This document shows positions 22,015 through 34,718 of a stretch of 64,000 nucleotides of DNA, in pieces. This stretch comes from Rhinopomastus cyanomelas (lineage: Eukaryota > Chordata > Aves > Bucerotiformes > Rhinopomastidae), in assembly GCA_013400115.1 (NCBI GenBank), contig VXBP01003494.1, forward strand, positions 310,001 through 374,000, in the 5' to 3' direction. How positions within the stretch are numbered: position 1 is the stretch's first letter; each line of letters starts with the position of its first letter. Under the pieces are notes generated by a model. The model saw only the letters and a list, made by a program, of their open reading frames with translations, was not told the origin of the DNA and did no database searches. A program made the translations under genes and the position numbers.

Positions 22015-22434
22015 AGAAGGCCCTGGAGAATAAATCTTATGAACAGCGATTGAAGGAGCTGGGGCTGGTTATTTAGAAGAAAAGGAGGCTGAAGGGAGAC
22101 CTCATCACTCTGTACAAGTACTGGAAAGTATACTGTGGAGAGGTGGATGCTGGTCTCTTCTCACAGATGATCAGTGATAGCACAAGAGGGAAGGACCTCC
22201 AGCTGCACCAGGAAGAGTTAAACTGGACATTAAGAAAAACTGTTCACAGAAAGAGCAGTCAAACCTTGGAACAGGCTGCCGAGGGAGGGGGTTGAGTCAC
22301 CAACCCTGGGTGTGTTTAAAGGTTGTTTAAGTATGGTATTGGGGAATCTGGTTTAGGTGTGACCTTGGGTTAATGGGTGGACTTAATCATCCCAATGGTC
22401 TTTTCCAACCTGGATGATTCTAGGATTCTGTAAG
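22015..22434 (+). mobile_element. CR1: CR1 LINE 3' fragment
   Basis: Plus-strand copy from 'gaaggccctggagaataaatcttatgaacagcg' to octamers 'gatgattctaggattctg'. It shares the 3' UTR variant with the copy at 58512-58700 ('gtttaaaggttgtttaagtatggtattggggaatctgg'). Confidence 0.95.
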
Positions 22435-25400
22435 ACTCATCCTCTCTTTCAGTTTACGCAAAATGCACGAGAGAAGATCCTAACAGCAGCCTACAGTCTT
22501 AAGGGGAATGTTTTTAGTGTGGGATACTTTTGAGCCACTACAATCAGTAAGTGTGTGTGTCAGTATGACTACCTCTCTGTTTCTCTAGAGTCCTCTTGTC
22601 TTTGAGAAATACATGTCATTCTGCTCAAACATCAGTCCGGCTGATTGACTTGCTGTGCTATTTGTGTAGATACCTGATAGCTGCCGGCAGTATGTGCTGG
22701 CATTAGTTACACGTCTCATACATGACAAATGCTCACTGATACGAGATGATTCACAAACAGATTTCTACAGATGTAAATCAGGTAGAACTGAAATATATAG
22801 AAGAGGAATAAATAAGAAGCTGGTTCAATATCTGCTTTAAGCATTAGTGAGCTCTTCTCCATGATCTTTAATTATGTCATTTATCTAATCTAGCGAAGTG
22901 TAAGACTCTAACTGCTGCAAAAGGACCAAACGATCATTAGTAGCCTACCCCGATGGATAGGAGAGGTAGAGTAGGAGTATAAACCCATTACAGTCCTTTC
23001 TAGAGACACCCTCCAAAGTCGCCTGCTCAAAGAGGGTATTACTGCTTCTACTGTCCCCAGCTTCTTCATTTTAAATTGCTGTAGCAAATCCAGGTATTGA
23101 TCTGAAGTTTTTCACACTCTATAGCTCTATTGAATGTTCATCAGAGAGAGTGAAATCTTCTGCGCAAGATTTGTCATCCTCTTTCTTCATTTGAAGTTAA
23201 GGCTTCATTATCTTTGTACTGCATTTGATCTGACTTGAGATACTGGAGTACTTAGCACAACACTAAAAAGCATCCTGTAGCTGATTCTGACACACAACAG
23301 AATGATTGTCTTTTAATCTTCTCTTGTGACCACAAGACTTTATGTTGCATGGCCAGATCAAGTAATTGTCTCTCTAATAAGAGATGAAGACTAAAAATTA
23401 CCATTCAATATTCCAAATGACTTCAGAATTGTGAAAGCGAGCAGAGTAGGATATTCTGTGCAAGGATATACCTTTGCAGGAGGATATAAAACGTTTGAAA
23501 TAATAGTATGGAATGGTAGTGCCTGTTGGTATTTAGTTTTGAAGGTAATCTGTAGATAGACGTTGTGGCACTCCTGTGATGGCATTACAGTGCTCCCAAC
23601 ATTTTTCCTTGTTTGTAATCCATTTTGTAGGCAAATCCTACATGAAGCACCTTCTACTGTCAAGCTCTGTTTTATCTGTCATACATGTGCAACGTTTCAG
23701 AATTTGGTAAGCTACAGAAACTGCAGCAGAGTTGATCTGCAGTGAAAATTTCAGTGAGCCACTAACCAAGCTTCTCTTGGTCATGTTCTGCAAGTGTTAA
23801 AGTTTTGCAAGGGATGAATTTAAATCTACATTTTTCCAACCAGCCCCTGAAACTACCTTGAGCTTGGTAGTTTTTAAAAGAATCTAAGGTCTCATTTTCA
23901 ATGTCTGTCTTCCATATGTAACTGTGTGTGTGTGATATATGGGCTATATACTGTACATACTCACATGCCTGTGTGTATAGAAAATATGACCCCATATAGA
24001 TCCTTTAAATTAAGAAGGAGTTACAGGGTGTCTAGGATGCTAGTTATGTAATAGTGATGACAAACATTGCCTGGGTTGGGTAAGTCTTGGTTAGTCTTTA
24101 ATTACACTGGTACATGTTAGCAGTTCTTTGGCACCTGTTGATCACTAAATGACACAAGGCAGCAATTTAATTCTCCCTGCCTTGTATTTGAGTTTTGTGT
24201 TGATTCTTCAAGTGGGCTGTAACAATTGCTCAATTAAAAAGACTGGTGATAATCAGGTTTGACTTATCTCAGGATTTCAGTTGTGTTTACCTGTTTGCTC
24301 CTGAAGCTTCCTTTGTGTGGTTAACCTGGTGCGTGAGCTTCTGTATCCTGTTATCACATCTCCTTAGCTTCTGATATTGGTTTCTATTCTCAGTTACACA
24401 AAAAACTTTTTCTGATCAGCCACATCATTGTATTGGGTTCCTAAACAACTGTAGTGGCAACAAAGTAGTTGCTATTTGCTTTAGCGGAAGAACTGAAGCA
24501 TTAGGGAGTTACTTTAGAGGGTGGAAGGAGGTGTCACAACTCTCATCTTCTAATTCTGTTTCCCAGTATTTGTTATCAGTAAATCTATACTGTATTTCCT
24601 TTTCGGCCTACACAATACCTTTACTTTTTAATTTTTGCTTTAATGGGGTGACCTAAACTTTTTTTTATGTCTTCTTCATTTTTCCCTCCTTCCTAGTGGT
24701 GTAAATGGACTGTGTTGGCCTGAGCTGTAAGAGGATGCAGAAAATTGATTCATAACAAGTAGGATTTTCAGCTCCCTTGCTTTTCAGTGGTTTAGACACT
24801 GCAGATGATCTGTGTGTATCCTATATAAAAGACAAGACCACTAAGGAAATGTCTATCACAGGAAATTTGTCTTTTTTTGTGGTGGTTCATGAAGGATCTG
24901 GTTTTTAATGGCTGAAAACTTCTGTTTATTTTCCTGATAGCTCCATTTAGATGCCTGACAAGATTAGGCCCTCGAATTCAGGTTCATAATGTTTATAGAT
25001 CTGAAACAACTGAAACAGCATGAAGATGATGCTTTCCTAGTTGATGACAATTCACTGGGGTTTTTTTTCCCCCTTGAAAATGCTTTTTATTTGTTGTTTC
25101 TAAGACTGTGTTTGTGTGGGAAGTAAATAAGCAATGAGCTAACTCCATGCATTAGTGTGAAACACAGCAGAGCAAACCTTCACTGTTACTTTCTCATTAC
25201 ATGTGAACTGTAGGGGAAAAATGTGAAGGTTATCTTTTATTTATAGTTTAACTGATTGTTTTGCTGTTGTGTCACCACAGAATATAAACAGGATTGTTGT
25301 GGTATGCTTGTGTGTGTATGTTTCCATGCTTGTATGTATTTGTGCTGAAATGTAACCTAAACCAAATTTTTATTCCATGCTTGAAAAGAACAGCTGGTAA

Positions 25401-27927
25401 GTCTTGGCAACTGCCAAATAAGAAACTGACAGGATAGGTAGTAACTTCCAGCCTCTGATTAAATGGCAGTATCAGCATCTACAGCAACAAGGCAACTGAG
25501 GAGCTGTCTTTAGTTACATCTGACACCAGGATATGACAGGTATCCTGAACAAGGTTTGTTGTCGTATTGATTTTCCTGATCCTTGTTAGATTAGCAACAT
25601 ATTTGAACATAAGGAATGTGATACTGCTCCTTTTTATCTGGTAAAATCTTGTAGGACTTGTGTTATTCAAGTACTAGGTTTATGTTATCAAACAGCAAAG
25701 AAGAACAGAAGATAGTACAGGAGCAGCAGTTACACAAAAGCAGTTACTGGGACAATTATGTGGCTGCTGTTTCTAAAGACCCATCTTTTTTAACAAAAGA
25801 GTAAAATTCTCTCATTTTTTTTTCTGCTTTTTAAACTGAAACTTAGGGTGAAACCAGATGGATAGAGATTATGTGAAATTTGACTTGCTCACAAGAGAGA
25901 GTTCTTGGTCAAACACTGAAGGAAGCAGACAAAACATTTAAGAGTGCAGAATATTCCCAAGCACAGGCACAATAGTAGCAGGGTAGCATGCTGAATGCTT
26001 CTGGACTTCTTAAGGACTCCCCTGGTATACAGAGTGGACATACACCCCCATTTGTTTATATGAGTTAGCCACTGCAGGGTTTCCCAGAGCTTTAAGCGTA
26101 AGGCTGAGTAAGCTCATTCAGACGGGGACAAGCAGAATTAAATGTTACACGGTTCTGTAACAGAGCAAGTAATGTAAAGAAGAATATTCTGGTCAGGTGT
26201 ACTCTACGCTTCTGTTTTTTGAGGTTTTCTCTTTTTCTGAGGAAAGTATTTATTTTTGTCAGCAGATTACTTTGCATAACACTGTTGTTTAATGTATGTC
26301 TTGTAAATTAATTGTGCTTTAACTGTACCTGTGCTGAACTCTAACCTAGGGAAAAATGGAGATAGGCACCTATTTGGAGTTGAATCTAGTGACAGTAAGA
26401 AAAAAGTAGATTATGACTTTCTTATATCTGGTCTTCTCTCAACAGTGAACAGCCTTCACATGAGAACACTTGTCCTAGAAGAGCAGCCCAGTTAGTTCAG
26501 TTAAGCTTCAGGAACAGATTATGTTAACCTCAACAAAACCCCAAAAGCAGGCCCTCAAAAAACTAAACCAGCAACAACCACCTCTTGACTCAATCAAAGT
26601 CCAAACAGCCCTTAAGGTAAAGAGACCACAATTCTCCCACCAAACCAACCTCAATTTCTAGTAGTAGCCTCATGTTTCTGCTATTCAGGTAAACTAAACT
26701 AGACTCTTAATACCTGTAGACTCTAGGAAACCAATCTGTTTAACCAAATATTTGGCAAATAGGTACACTCCTGCAGCTCTAAACAGATGATTTTGGGATC
26801 CTGGCAGAATTACAGTGATACAAAATGGATGGTGCAGAAGTCAGATCACCAGATTGGGCAGCTTTTCATAGATTTCGATGTAATTTTCACCCACGTTTCC
26901 CTCACTTTCCATGTTCTATAACACTGTCTATATCTTTCAGATGTTTTATAAATCCTAGCTGGAAAACAGAACCTGAAGATCCAAACCTATTAGTACTCTA
27001 AAATAGCAGAGATAGATTTTCCTGATTGTGGCAGATATTGTTGCACTGGTTTAACTGTGCATTATTCACTTATAAGGGCTTTTTTTTTGTACAGGACAGA
27101 CACTATTTGAAATTACTATCAAAACAGGAATTAAAACCATTAATTTGCTCAGTATAGTAGAGAGACCTGCCTCATGACAATGCACTGTCAGATCAGACAG
27201 CATCTTCAGCATTAAATTTTATTTAATTTTTTTTGGGGCAACTGAGTGTAAAATAACCTGAATTCAGTTATAATTGTCTTCCCTGTGGATCAGACATCCA
27301 TTCTTAACCAGTCTGAACTTTATCCCACTGTATTGCTCCAGCTTAACTCTTTGGTACTGACTTTGATCTGAATGAAAGTTGATGGTGCTCAAAACCTTAC
27401 AGCATCAGGCTGTTGTAGGACAAAATCATCACTGACAGTTTTCAGCTGGAGTGTTGTGACTGTATGTGGTTTGTTTTGGCCACACTATAGAAGATTCTTC
27501 TTTCTAGTGGTGGGATGCTACAGTTCACAGAGTAAAGATAGGGATGACTTGCTTTAGTAGAGGACGGATGAAGTACATGTGTGACGGGCAGGTTGTTTGC
27601 AGCAGAGACTTTTATCCATGAGAAATATGTGAGAAATCTCTTAAATACTGTTTTCCACTAAAGGTGATTATTTAGAGAACTTGACCTGTTAAGTAGGGAT
27701 CTAATATATATTTCATAGCAGACTTCAGATTATACCTTTAAATTTCTAAGAATATAGGTGATAAAATGATTCTGCTTTTGCCTGATTTTTTTTTGATAGC
27801 TCTAGAAAATCCTTTTGTTCTCCTTCTCATGCAGCAGATAAGATGGTGGTAGAATTTGAACATTTCTGTGCCATGTATAGATTTACACAATCCTTTTAGA
27901 TGCTCTTAATTGTATCAATTACTCTTT
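22435..27927. other. 5.5-kb CR1-free stretch
   Basis: The longest CR1-free block in the left half: AT-rich, unique-looking, probably intronic or intergenic. A weak exon-like segment lies at 23631-23706 (3' splice-like 'ccattttgtag', 5' splice-like 'tttg|gtaagc', open frame containing CFICHTC). Short TG runs occur near 23925 and 25305. No gene can be supported from sequence alone. Confidence 0.4.
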
Positions 27928-28302
27928 ATCACAGAATCATCAAGGTTGGAAAAGACCTTTAAGATTATCAAGTCCAACCATCCACCGTAAAACCTCAACT
28001 CACTAACCCATCTCCTGAAACACCATGTCTGTCAGTTTGTTGAACCCCTCCAGAGATGGTGCATCTACCCCCTCCATGGGCAGCCTGCTCCAAGGCCTCC
28101 CCACTCTTTTTGGGAAGAAGGTTTTCCTAAGATTCAATCTGAACCTCACCTTGCACAATCTGACCACATTTCCTCTTGTCCTATCACTAGTCCCTAGGGA
28201 GAAGAGGCCAAATGCCGCCTCACTCCAACCTCCCTTCAGGAAGTTGTAGAGAGCAGTGAGGCCTCCCCTCAGCCCCAGCTACTCAGCCTCTCCTCATGTC
28301 CA
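27928..28302 (-). mobile_element. CR1: CR1 LINE 3' fragment
   Basis: Minus-strand copy starting 'atcacagaatcatcaaggttggaaaagacc' with the 3' UTR class 'tccaaccatccaccgtaaaacctcaactcac'. The ORF2 C-terminus complement follows to about 28302. Confidence 0.95.
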
Positions 28303-28576
28303 CAGGACGTCTCACTTCTTCATAAAATGATGCCTTAATTTGTGTCTCCTTAGTAAATCTTAATTCAGTAGCAAACAAAGCAATAGGATAGGGGTGAGAT
28401 GTGGGAAAATGTGGTATTTTAGAAAGCTGTATGGCAGATTATTAAAGGTGATCAATGCTTGCAGACTCATCAAATATGATAGAAAATACATATTCTTGTT
28501 ACTGAGGGCAAGATATACTTTCAGGATGCTGTGACTGAAGCACACCCTGAACTGTAGGGATAACTCAATGATGTTG

Positions 28577-29292
28577 ATCACAGAATCATAGCATTATAAA
28601 AGGCTGGAAAAGCCCTCTGAGCTCATCCAGCCCAGCCCAGGACCTAACAGCACCACATCAGCCAGACCAGGGCACTAAGGGCCACAGCCACTGTCCTTCA
28701 GGGATGGGATCTCCTTCATTGCCCTGTCCATGCCAGCGTCTGATCTCCCTTTCCATGAGGAAGGGCTTTCTAACATCCAACCTAACCACCCCCTGCAGCT
28801 TCAGGCCCTGCCCCCTTGTCCTGTCACTAGTTGCCTGGGAGAAGAGTCCAGCCCCCACCTGACTACAACCTCCTTTCAGGTACTTGGAGAGAGGTAGAAG
28901 GTTCCCCCAGAGTCTCCTCTTCTCCAAGCTAAACACCCCCAGCTCCCTCATCAGACTTTCCCTCCAGTCCCTTCCCCAGTTCCCCAGCCTCGTTGATCCT
29001 CTGGACCGGCTCCAGCCCCTCTGTCTCTTTCTTGAAGTGAGACGCCCAGGCCCAGCACTGCCCCCAGTGCTCGAGGGGAGGCCTCACCACTGCCCATTAC
29101 AGGGGGAGAATTATGTCCCTAGTCCTGCTGGCCCACACTATTGCTGATCCAAGCCAGGATGCCATCGGCCTTCTGGGCCACCTGGATACCCTGCTGGCTC
29201 CTGTTCAGCTGGTTGTCAACCAGTACTGGTAGGTTCCTCTCTGCCAGGCCGCTCTCCAGTCAGTCATCCCCCACTAGACCCATCGGATATCA
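28577..29292 (-). mobile_element. CR1: CR1 LINE fragment, 'aaaagccctctgagctcatcc' subfamily
   Basis: Minus-strand copy with 3' end 'atcacagaatcatagcattataaaaggctgg'. The ORF2 C-terminal frame (minus 28658-28951) encodes 'MRELGVFSLEKRRLWGNLLP'. The 5' part near 29085-29230 is nearly identical to 53430-53570, showing common subfamily and recent origin. Confidence 0.95.
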
Positions 29293-29779
29293 GACTCCAT
29301 CTAGCCATGAGCAAACATGCTGTTTTGCAGGGCTTGTGGTTGCTGTGTAGATGCTTAACGGCGGAAGAAAGAATCGGTTTACCTGCTGTGTGAGTTTACG
29401 TGAACTGAAGGAGTGTGAATCTTGGCTCTGATCTCTACTTTTGCTAGAAATAAAAAATTAATTTTAACAGCAGACTTAATTGGAAAGAAAAATGACCCAG
29501 AAATAAGCATAACGAAATCTATTAGGTTACTTAATGATTACATAATTACATTCATTTGAATTCAGGAACTGATCACTCCAAAATGAATTTTTTCTCTATT
29601 TGTACAATTCAAACACTTGAGCTGAGAGATCATTTAAATTTGGTGGTTTTTTGCCTTTTGTTGGTATAAAAATGTTGTTTTGATGTAATGTCATATGACC
29701 ACTTAAACGTTTTAAGGGGAAGCCTGTCCAGGAGTGAGTTACTGCAGTTTAATCTTCTAAACAACAAGGACCTCAGACC
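29293..29779. other. Non-coding spacer
   Basis: AT-rich, unique-looking sequence. No gene supported. Confidence 0.4.
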
Positions 29780-31652
29780 TACCCAGACCTACCCAGACAT
29801 CTGCTGGGAGACCCACTCGGCCAGCCACCCACAGTCCAGAAGGTTCCTTAAGTGCATTGCTGATAATTTCCTGATGCAGATGGTGGAAGAGCCCACTAGG
29901 AGAGGAACACTGCTTGATCTTGTCCTCACCAACAAGGCAGGTCTGGTTGAAGTAGTAAAGGTTGGGGGTCGCCTTGGTTGCAGCGACCATGAAATGGTGG
30001 AGCTCAGGGTCTTGTGTGGTAGGGACAGAATAGCTATCAGAACCACAACTCCGGACTTCAGGAGGGCCAACTTTGGCCTTTCCAAGCAATTGCTAGGGGA
30101 CATCCCATGGGACAGGGTACTGGCAGGTAAGGGAGCTCAGGACAGCTGGCAAACATTCAAAAACTGCTTTCTTGCAGCACAAGAAATGAGTATCCCAACA
30201 AGNTTAAACCTTGCAAGAGAGGTCAAAGGCAACGAAAACAGCTTCTGCAAATAGCAAGTAAAAGTAAAACTAGAAGCAATGTAGTCTCCCTGCAGAATGA
30301 AGTGGGTACCCTGGAGACAGAGGATGCAGAGAAGGCAGAGATACTCAAAGTTTCTTTGCCTCTGTCTAGGGGTTGTCTTGACATTAGACCCCAGACTGCA
30401 GAAGAGGTTGAGGCAACAGGTGAGCCTGCCTTGGTTGATGAAGACTGGGTTGGGGTAAGTTGAGCAAACTGGATGTGCACAAATCCATGGGCCCAGATGG
30501 GATGCACCGCGTGTGCTNNNNNNNNNNNNNNNNNNNNNNNNNNNNNNNNNNNNNNNNNNNNNNNNNNNNNNNNNNNNNNNNNNNNNNNNNNNNNNNNNNN
30601 NNNNNNNNNNNNNNNNNNNNNNNNNNNNNNNNNNNNNNNNNNNNNNNNNNNNNNNNNNNNNNNNNNNNNNNNNNNNNNNNNNNNNNNNNNNNNNNNNNNN
30701 NNNNNNNNNNNNNNNNNNNNNNNNNNNNNNNNNNNNNNNNNNNNNNNNNNNNNNNNNNNNNNNNNNNNNNNNNNNNNNNNNNNNNNNNNNNNNNNNNNNN
30801 NNNNNNNNNNNNNNNNNNNNNNNNNNNNNNNNNNNNNNNNNNNNNNNNNNNNNNNNNNNNNNNNNNNNNNNNNNNNNNNNNNNNNNNNNNNNNNNNNNNN
30901 NNNNNNNNNNNNNNNNNNNNNNNNNNNNNNNNNNNNNNNNNNNNNNNNNNNNNNNNNNNNNNNNNNNNNNNNNNNNNNNNNNNNNNNNNNNNNNNNNNNN
31001 NNNNNNNNNNNNNNNNNNNNNNNNNNNNNNNNNNNNNNNNNNNNNNNNNNNNNNNNNNNNNNNNNNNNNNNNNNNNNNNNNNNNNNNNNNNNNNNNNNNN
31101 NNNNNTTCTTCTCCCCCTCTACTCTGCCCTGGTGAGACCACACCTGGAATATTGTGTCCAGTTCTGGGCTCCTCAGTTCAAGAGGGATGTGGAGCTGCTG
31201 GAGAGAGTCCAGCATAGGGCAACGAAGATGATGAAGGAGGTGGAGCACCTCCCTTATGAGGAGAGGCTGAGGGAGCTGGGTCTCTTTAGCTTGGAGAAGA
31301 GGCGGCTGAGGGGTGATCTTATTAATGTCTATAAATATTTGAGGGGTGGGTGTCAGGAGGATGGAGCTGGGCTGTTCTCGGTGTCATGCAGTGATAGGAC
31401 GAGGGGCAATGGTTGTAAGCTGGAACATAGAAGGTTCCACATCAACTTGAGAAGGAACTTCTTCACGGTGAGGGTGACGGAGCACTGGAGCAGTCTTCCC
31501 AGGGTGGTTGTGGAGTCTCCATCTCTGGAGACGTTTAAGACCTGCCTGGATGTGTTCCTGTGTGACTTGGTCTAGGTGATCCTGCTGTGTCAGTGGGATT
31601 GGACTAGATGATCTTTCGAGGTCCCTTCCAATCCATAGTGATTCTATGATCT
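29780..31652 (+). mobile_element. CR1: Longest CR1 LINE copy, EN domain to 3' end, with assembly gap
   Basis: Plus-strand CR1. Bases 29795-29990 encode the APE-type endonuclease C-terminus: 'YPDICWE', 'LLDLVLTNKAGLVE' and the catalytic 'SDHEMVEL' block. The EN-RT linker follows ('TTPDFRRANFGLSKQLLGDIPWDRVL'-type). A single N at 30203 and a 588-base gap (30518-31105) remove the RT core. From 31106 the ORF2 C-terminal frame is fully open to its stop at 31573-31575 ('HLEYCVQFWAPQFKRDVELL'...'FLCDLV'), followed by the 3' UTR and octamers 'attctatgat' at 31641-31650. It is one of the best preserved copies. Confidence 0.95.
30518..31105. other. Assembly gap (588 N)
   Basis: A continuous run of undetermined bases inside the CR1 copy, exactly where its reverse-transcriptase core should be. 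True length is unknown. Any ORF spanning it is an artefact. Confidence 0.99.
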
Positions 31653-32667
31653 AGCCAAACCTGAAAACAGAATGACCATGATGTATAGACAAAAGTCTTT
31701 AGACTGCTTATGTTGGCATAACTGAGACCAGATCTCAGCTGATGTCCAGCTGTACAGATTTTTTTCCCTTGTATGAAGCATCAGGCACAATCTTGTGATC
31801 CACACATTACTACTGTTTCCATTCTGGATTTCTTCTATTAGTGCTGGTTTTCTGTTTCTTTAGTAAATGGAGATGGGAAGAGTGTTTTTAGAATGTAATC
31901 GTAACGTTTTTGTACTGCTTTACAACTATGCCTAAGGCCTGACTACAGTGTAATACTGAAGTAACAAAAGAAATCTCAACAAAGCTACAACCCCTTGTTC
32001 TTCTGTACTCAGCACATTGGGCCTCCGCACACCCATCAACCCCGTGTACAGGTTTAGCAGTCTGTGCTTGAAGTGCTGCAGCTTGGGCTGCCGTGTCAGC
32101 CAGAGCTGTGTGAAGCTTTACTGTGGACTGTTTCTTTGTGCTTCAGACCTTGGGTTTGCTTTGCTCCAGCTGTGTTGCAGCTATGCCGGTACCTGGCTAG
32201 CAGACTTGCCCCTGGCCATGGGCTTACTCTCAGTCTCCCCTGTTGCTGTGGTTGTTGTGACACTCTCTGTACTGTTAGCTGAGCCCAACAGCTGTCACCG
32301 GACACGCTCCACTTTTCTTTTTGGCTGAAGTGCAGCACTAGCATTGGTGAAGATGCTGCCTGGCTGATGTGTTTGTCTTCTGGCTCTTCTCTTCTTGAAC
32401 AGCCTATTCCTGCTAGTCCCTGACTCATGGTTTCTTAAGTCTGTAGCAGGGGAGATGGCAGTAGAAAAAAAATGACAGCTCAAAAACTGAGTGTTAAATA
32501 AAGTGAAGGAAAAATATCCTGACTCTCCTGGAGATGTCTTTTTTGACCTCAGCAGCAGCAGGGTGGAAACTCGGAGAATACTGGTAGGCAATAGAAATGT
32601 GACTGTCTGTGTTGCACTGGGCTTTCAAATATGCTGTCAGACCTCACCTTACCCCATGACTTCTACA
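31653..32667. other. Spacer containing a moderately GC-rich, unclassified segment
   Basis: 31975-32440 is clearly richer in G+C than its flanks and opens a 103-codon frame (32017-32328) and an overlapping 72-codon frame. The translations are Leu/Cys/Val-rich with no family resemblance. It could be part of a diverged LTR or a local regulatory element. I cannot classify it. Confidence 0.35.
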
Positions 32668-33028
32668 GATCACAGAATGTTTGGAGTTGGAAGTGACCTT
32701 GAAACATCTAGTCCAACCCCACTACCAGAGCAGGATTCTGTAGATCAGGATACACAAAATCAGTCCAAGCTGGTTTTGGATGTCTCCAGAGCAGGAGATG
32801 CCACAATAGCCCTAGGCAGCCTGTTTCAGGACTCTGTCACTCTCATAGTAAAATAGTTTGCCCTTATGTTTAGATGTTCCAGCTTGCACCCGTTGCCGCT
32901 TGTCTTGTCACTGGACACTACTGAACAGAGCCTGACTCCGTCCTCCTAATACTCACCCTTTCCATATTGATACCATTAATGAGGTCACCCCTCGGTCTCC
33001 TCCCAGCTCCCTCAGCCTTTCCTTATGG
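32668..33028 (-). mobile_element. CR1: CR1 LINE 3' fragment
   Basis: Minus-strand copy starting 'gatcacagaatgtttggagttggaagtgacc', through the complement of the ORF2 C-terminus ('cagcctgtttcaggactctgtcactctc') to 'ccctcagcctttccttatg'. It is strongly diverged, with a deletion near 33000. Confidence 0.93.
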
Positions 33029-33239
33029 TGATAGCATTCAATTGGTTCAATTTCTAATTCTATAAATCAATGTAACTCACGGGTATGTCTGAGGGAAGTA
33101 AAACATGCACATAACCCTGCCATTTTAGCAAAGTGTTCAGCTGTAGAGCAGACTGAAGGAAACAGCCTGGCCTTGCAAAAAGAAACTAGTGTAACGTGTC
33201 AGTAAATGTCCTTTTGTGTAGTTTGGAACAGTGCTGAAA

Positions 33240-33360
33240 CCTGGCCTATGGCCAGGGTAAAAAATTGCCAGAGATTTGAGAGTGCTGGAGTTATTAAATT
33301 AGTGGCACTAATTAATAGTGAAGCTATTAAATTAGATGATGCAAATAAAGAATTAAATAT
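33240..33360. promoter_or_regulatory. Candidate homeodomain/POU binding-site cluster
   Basis: The palindrome CCTGGCC-TAT-GGCCAGG spans 33240-33256. It is followed by TTATTAAATTAGT (33291-33303), ACTAATTAATAG (33308-33319), another TATTAAATTAG (33325-33335) and a perfect POU octamer ATGCAAAT (33339-33346). Clustered homeodomain cores plus a POU octamer are typical of developmental enhancers, but AT-rich DNA yields TAAT cores easily. Function is inference. Confidence 0.25.
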
Positions 33361-34057
33361 TGAAATACATCTGTCTCTCAATCATGCCTTGGGTAACCAG
33401 TGCTTTGGAAACTAGTCTAATTTTTATCAAACAGTACGTCAGAATGTTTCCATCAAATGTCATTCCAGATCAATATAAATCATTGCATGTTGTTTGTGTG
33501 CCTTTAGCATCCATGACAATAAGATACAGATAAATACATTTCCATAACAATCACATACAATGTTTAGTGTCACTGCTGCTTTCTGTTAGTGATGCTCGCT
33601 GCAGGAAGAAAATAGCGTCTCTTTATATGACTTGAAAGGATCTTTTGTTGCAGTAATTGAAGAAAAATGTACTCAAAGATGATCTGTTGAGGAATGCTGA
33701 ATGACAATAGAAATGATATGGAGTAGGAGGGCAACACTGTATTGTAGTGATTGGAAGTTTCTTCTGACAAACTAGATTTCTGATGCTGTTTGATAGACTT
33801 GATGGAAAACATTTGTTTAACTGGCACAACACTGAGTTCAGACTAGTGTATATTAAACTTCTAAAAATCATGCAAAATTAAATCCTAAGAAACGTCAACC
33901 ATTAGATTTTTACTTTTTAGAGCTTTAGTAATTTTCAAATTCAAGAGCCACAGCTTTCAGTTTAGGTAAGTGGGTATCTAAACAGGGATGAACTGCTCGT
34001 TGTCCTACTCAAACTGAGAAAAATCAAATTACATAATAAAATAAATATTTAGGAATA

Positions 34058-34119
34058 CTATATATATACACACACACTATATATATCTTGTATATACTTA
34101 CATATAAATATACATATAC
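34058..34119. repeat. Imperfect AT/AC simple repeat
   Basis: Mixed 'tatatatacacacacactatatatat' followed by degenerate 'tatatacttacatataaatatacatatac'. A decayed dinucleotide microsatellite. Confidence 0.85.
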
Positions 34120-34352
34120 TTTATGTACCTTAAGTCTACACCTGAGAAGTAGAATGCTGCTGTTGTGTTCTGAAACTGAGCATGTTGTAGCCACACAGTA
34201 TTCTGAAGCTGACTTGTCCTTTTCAGATTAATGCATGGAGATTAATGATGCAAGAATTAAAGACCAAGTCTTGAGCACTCACTCCTTACACAGGAGATGG
34301 CAAATTGATAATTCTGTATTGTTACACAAACATTCATAACCAGAGTACAGCA

Positions 34353-34718
34353 TGTTCAGCTTGGAGAAAAGAAGGCTCATCCAGGGGAACCTGATAGTGA
34401 CCTTCCAGTACCTGAAGGGGGCCACAAGAAGGCTGCAGAGGGACTGTTTATGAAGGCCTGGAGTGATAGGACAAGGGGCAATGGCTTCACATTAGAGAAG
34501 GACAGATTGAAATTGGATGTTAAGAAGTTCTTCAGCAGGTGGGTGGTTGAACACTGGAACAGGTTGCCCAAGGAGGTGGTTGAGGCCCCATCCCTGGAGA
34601 TCTTCAAGGTGAGGCTGGACAAAACTGACTTAGTTGAGGATGTCCCTGCTTCCTGCAGGGGGTTGGACTAAATGACCTTTGTAGGTCCCTTCCAACCCCA
34701 GAGATTCTATGATTCTTT
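34353..34718 (+). mobile_element. CR1: CR1 LINE 3' fragment
   Basis: Plus-strand copy from 'gttcagcttggagaaaagaaggctcatccagggg' to 'agagattctatgattctt'. The C-terminal frame near 34450-34670 encodes 'WSDRTRGNGFTLEKDRLKLD' and 'WNRLPKEVVEAPSLEIFKVR'. This subfamily differs from the 'CKLEHRRFHI' copies. Confidence 0.95.

Larger units (their letters stand above)
33029..34352. other. CR1-free stretch with possible enhancer-like motif cluster
   Basis: Unique-looking AT-rich sequence. Notable parts are a 7+3+7 palindrome with a cluster of TAAT-core and octamer sites at 33240-33360, and an AT/AC-rich simple repeat at 34058-34119. No gene supported. Confidence 0.4.

Noticed and set aside
30137..31575. 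Several very long ORFs (220-371 codons) across 30.1-31.6 kb
   Set aside because: They run through 588 undetermined bases. Only the CR1 ORF2 ends on the plus strand are real coding relics; the minus-strand frames are antisense shadows.
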